Source: Enoplolaimus lenunculus (lineage: Eukaryota > Nematoda > Enoplea > Enoplida > Thoracostomopsidae). Taken from it: a stretch of DNA of 64,000 bases. Each line of letters begins with the position of its first letter. Within the stretch, counting starts at the first letter, position 1. Below, one piece after another: positions 60,125 through 64,000 of this stretch. Location: positions 80,502-144,501 of the forward strand of contig JASANG010002747.1 in assembly GCA_030248215.1 (NCBI GenBank). Reading direction: 5' to 3'. The notes beneath the pieces are model-generated. The model worked only from the letters and a program-made list of their open reading frames with translations, was not told the DNA's origin and did not search any database. Made by a program: the position numbers and the translations under genes.

Positions 60125-63100
60125 ATGAGAAAATTTACCGGTGCTGAAGTACGTCTTTGGACTTGTGTGCTGGTGTGCGCAAGTATGATTAATATTCCGA
60201 CCGGATATCAAATGACAAATCTGAATCAACCTGGAGAACTGTTCCGGCAATGGCTTAATGCGTCAGCGAATAATACACTGAATCAAAGACAAGCGTCAAG
60301 ACAATGGGGTGTTATTGTCGCAATGCGATTGGTTGGCGACGTGCTTGGTTAGTGCGCCGTTTTGTCCCGCAACCAGAAATTTCTAGTAGATGAGAATGAA
60401 ACCTTTTAGGGGGGCAAGAGTTATACATAATAGGGGCGCCCGATGCACCCCCCTCCACGTGTCGATGAGAGTCTGGCATCATTTGCATCCAGCTGTAATT
60501 GTTAATTTTATTGAACGATTGACTAATGTAAAAATAGACAAATCAAGTTGTAAGCCTTAAATGTTCGTTTAGAATTACTAACTGATTTGTGATAACCATT
60601 ACGGGAAGCAACAACAAACGTTACCTGATGCACTCAATCATCGGCGCTGTAAGAATATTGAGAGTGGCGTTTGAGCAATCCCTATACTAAACAAATGACA
60701 GTGTAACACTATTTAGCAAAATATCTTACTTTGTATAGCTAATGTTACCTATATAACAAGTTCACGAAACTGACGGGAAACTATTACACTCTGGCCGAGA
60801 ATTAATGACGATGTTGTGGATATATTTTGATTGGGATTGCAAATCATAACTGGCATCCAGTAAAACTAATATTGAAGGCTGCGTTTTGTAAGCCAAATGC
60901 CCCTATCCATTTTAGGGCGGGTTAATACCTGCTTTTAGTTTAAAAATTGTGTACTTTCTAAATTTACAGGTGTTTGGATAGCCGCGCTTATTGGTGATTT
61001 TTTCGGTCGCCGTGACGCTCTGCGAATGTCTGCTATTCCATCAGTTATAGGCGATGTGTGTTCTATTACCGCGGTCTATACCCAACTCCCAGGGTTGTTG
61101 GGTCTTGGACGATTTGTTACAGGTAGTGGCCAGTCAGCGATAATTGTTTTAAAAATTGAGACGAAGAAAGAATACGGTCCTCTTAAAATATATTGTAAAA
61201 CAAACAGATACGAATAGCAATATCGAGACAAAGGTAGTTGGACTTCCGACCACAAATAATTTTTCCACGCATTGATACAGTATGTGGTATGGGCAATTTT
61301 GCTTTCAAATCCGGTGAGCTGTCTACACCCTGACCCCATGCAATTTCATAGGGTCCTAAGTAGGATAGGGGGCTCTCTCTCCTAAACCCTGTCGATAAGC
61401 AGTCCACGAACAGCAAAACTTTGTAATAGAGGACTTTTGATACTGTGTTTTTTGGCACTCTGTAGGCGCATCGCGCTTAAACGTCCCGTGAAATTCCAGG
61501 GGGCAAAAAGGGTGGCAGTTCACCTCACTGATAAAAAGTGCTTATACCACTCTACTCTATAAATGAGCGGGGGGGACTTTTTTCGTCGCAGTAATGAATG
61601 AGAACTAAACAGGTACCGGCAGCATTACATACTACGTGTTTAGCCAACATTTTTAACAATAACTGAAATATTGTCTTTTTGCTTGTTCGTTGCTATTTGA
61701 AAACGTGTGTATATAGCGTCCGAATTTACACGCAGAAGAGAGCGTGTGTCACGCAAAAATCAGTTCATCATAGCATTAACCCTTTCTCACATGAATATTT
61801 TCTATTTCCCCTGAGACCTACTTTTATGATTTAGACAACTCCAGTGACTGGAGGGGGAGGCGAAAACCCCCCCCACTAAGCCAAAGGGGCTCGACCCCCG
61901 CCCCCGGGGGGCCCCCCACGCCTTTGGGGATACTATGTATACGTGTTGCAATTGTTAAACACGGTGTGATATATATTATTTAACGTATATACACTGCGCT
62001 GAGTTGCCTACAGGCAACTCAATGTGAGAAGGGGTTAAATTTGCAACTTTTCAGTTACAAACTGGAGATAGATGCTACACACGTTTTATATATACAACCA
62101 GCTATCAAACTACGACTGCGATATTTGTTTTTAGGGCTTGGTGATGGAATATGCGCAAATTGCGTAAAGGCATATTTTGTCGAAGTCGCTCCGTCCGCTG
62201 TCCGCGGAAAAATCGGTGTTTACCTGATGTTCGCTCGTGAACTGGGTATGGTTATCGGTGCAATTGTGACCAGCAGCTATGGCGTTGGTCGGCATGGTTC
62301 TCTGCAATATGTGTTCCTCGTTTCACTTATTATGGTCCTTCCTACGCCACTGATTCTTGCTGCGTTCCCACGAAGTCCTCGTTTTCTGTACGTCACGAAA
62401 CGTGATCCTGAAGCAGCAATGAAAAGTGTCAACTTTTTTCAAGGAGAAAACAATGATATGTGGGCAATATTGAAAGGATACGGCCAAGCGGTACATCAAG
62501 ACAGGTCAGGTAGTGTCCAGAATCGTGGAAACTTTACCAATCGCGACTCAGCGGGCAGTTCAAAATCAAGACCAATGATTAAATTCAAATACGACGCAAT
62601 AACTGAAAAGCATCCTTTGTTGTCAAACCGAAAGAATCCGTTTGGAAAGCTAAATTTGATTTCTATTCCGCCAGATTTTTGTCATCGGCTTAGAACTGTT
62701 TTGCAACAACAGTTTTTCGCAAAGTTGTGGCCTGAAAATTCTACCGTTAGACGTACGTTTGCAATCGCATCTGTCTTTGGCGCGCTGACTGCACTTTCAG
62801 GCCGTTTTATTTGCATCAATTATTCGTCAGATATGATCCGGCACGCGGGTACAGCACGACTTCCTGCAGAACAAACAGCAATTATTGCACAATTATTTGG
62901 CTTTCCATTCTTAATATTTTCAATGTTTGCTGTTGATACATTCGGTCGCCGACCAGTGCTATTTACCGGCATTGCATCAGTGATTTCGCTACAAGTAATT
63001 GCAATTTTTGCATATTTTACACTTCGTGCACCATCAGGTGATATGGATTTGCAGTCGCTGCAAAAACACATTTCAAACTTTTCGCCTTCTGCAACTGTGA

Positions 63101-63531
63101 TTATAGCTCTGGCAATTGGTACTTGGGTTCCGATAGCTATTGGAACCATTTCGGGTCTAAATTTTATTCCAACGGAAACTTTTCCGCAAATTTATAGGTC
63201 TACAGGCACAGCATTAACCCTGTCCGTAATGTATGCTACTGGTGCATTCACTACAGCGCTGTTCCCTGTACTTCAGCATGCGCAACTCGGATGTGGTATA
63301 ATATTTCTGCTGGTACCGCTATCAGTTTGCGCGATGATTCTTTATATTTATTTGCCAGAAACCAATAACCGAACTATTGAAGAAATTAGCATGAGCATTA
63401 GCCGCAGCGGCGGTGGACTGTTTAGTGAACAAAGTCGCCCTTTGGAAAGCTCAAACGAAATGAGTCAAAACGAACCAGGATTTGACCTAAAACATATTGT
63501 TAATTATGACGCGACTGATCCCGTGAATTGA
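60125..63531 (+). CDS. Divergent SLC2/GLUT-type sugar transporter (MFS)
   Basis: Exons 60125-60347, 60970-61122 and 62135-63531 join in phase into 590 residues. Family hallmarks: TM1 GYQMTNLNQP; GDFFGRR (83-89), the loop 2-3 motif; GRFVTG; YFVEVAPSAVRGKIG (139-153), matching the PxYxxExxPxxxRG block; PRSPRFL (204-210); DTFGRRP, the loop 8-9 repeat; and LPETNNRTIEEI (from about 532). SLC2 proteins carry hexoses down their gradient across the plasma membrane. The usual TM7 QQxSG-IN block reads ALTALSGRFICIN here, without the QQ pair, so glucose transport is uncertain. The large loop (about 232-330) is longer than usual. The second intron holds a complete TTAA MITE. Confidence 0.88.
61776..62038. 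mobile_element. TTAA-flanked MITE, complete copy in an SLC2 intron
   Basis: TTAACCCTTTCTCACATG at the left mirrors AATGTGAGAAGGGGTTAA at the right. The core related to the tRNA-like segment of other copies is disrupted by C- and G-runs at 61850-61920. It ends about 96 bp before the last exon. Confidence 0.75.
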
Positions 63532-64000
63532 ATAGACGTAGGCATCGTCGAATTTCAAAGTGTGTTTCAACATGGGGGTATTATAGAATAGCCGCCCCCT
63601 CCGAGATGTATACTTCGTTCGTAGCTTGCGAGAGCTAAACATTCTATATGTTAGCTAAATGTCACTAAATTTTTGTTTACACTCCGAGACGACTATAATT
63701 CACCAATGAAAAAATAACTCGGAACATCGAATGTCAAAAAATAATGGATCCGCTGCGTTGTCAATCGTTTTTGTGTTTGACTGAATGTGAACTTTGTTGA
63801 AAAATAGTTTCTCGCATAAAAAATACTGAAAAGCGTTTGATGTAATTTGAATAGAATTTGTGAAAATGATAAAAGACATTTTAAAAATTTTCTTTAATAA
63901 ATAGAAATACTTTTCAAGCACAACAAATGACATCACAGGAATATATAGAGAATTAGTGTTGTGCATTGTGCAATTACCACTTTTTCTTCTGGCCGTCCAG
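63532..64000. other. SLC2 3' flank
   Basis: AT-rich sequence with no coding signal. AATAAA at 63896-63901 may serve as a polyadenylation signal, about 365 bp past the stop. The minus-strand frame at 63700-63966 has no recognised domain. Confidence 0.45.

Overview
The window is nuclear DNA from an intron-rich animal, most likely a nematode. The evidence is threefold. Degenerate TTAGGC (the nematode telomere hexamer) occurs in many interstitial patches. There is a gelsolin-like gene with only four gelsolin domains, the layout of Caenorhabditis GSNL-1. The introns are canonical GT-AG, with TTTCAG or TTTTAG acceptors. The low gene density and heavy repeat load suggest a large enoplean-type genome (for example a mermithid), but the species call is only a guess.

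Four genes could be rebuilt by hand from exons with matching reading phases. (1) On the minus strand, 11542 to 1628, nine exons in a row encode the C-terminal cytosolic part and S1-S4 of a TRPM-family cation channel. The pore and C terminus lie beyond the left edge or are not visible. (2) On the plus strand, 16273 to 26500, 15 exons encode a complete four-domain gelsolin-like actin regulator. (3) On the plus strand, 41147 to 44278, three exons encode an SLC17-type anion/phosphate transporter. (4) On the plus strand, 60125 to 63531, three exons encode a divergent SLC2/GLUT-type sugar transporter. Smaller pieces are a PAM2-motif ORF (38.1-38.6 kb), an orphan MAM-like exon (58.56 kb) and an unrecognised minus-strand exon (53.7 kb). 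The genes are functionally unrelated and nothing suggests an operon.

The rest is mostly mobile and repetitive DNA. Two related elements (4.04-7.32 kb and 47.13-51.58 kb) each carry a long array of an 18-bp minisatellite, CCCCAACGGTTGGTTTCA, between the same left flank and the same right-hand hairpin. The first copy sits inside a TRPM intron. A 4.9-kb inverted repeat (51.89-56.80 kb) carries nested MITEs, and its intact arm preserves the empty target site of one of them. Several hAT-like elements with 8-bp target duplications, TTAA-flanked MITEs with a tRNA-like core, and fold-back elements were found by eye. A 74-bp minisatellite in gelsolin intron 1 repeats the CRE palindrome TGACGTCA seven times.

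Layout: 0-1.2 kb telomere-like and A/C-rich repeats; 1.6-12 kb TRPM with transposons; 12-16 kb no recognised gene; 16-26.5 kb gelsolin; 26.5-41 kb repeats, hAT element and TIR element with the PAM2 ORF; 41-44.3 kb SLC17; 44.3-60 kb repeats; 60-63.5 kb SLC2; 63.5-64 kb 3' flank.
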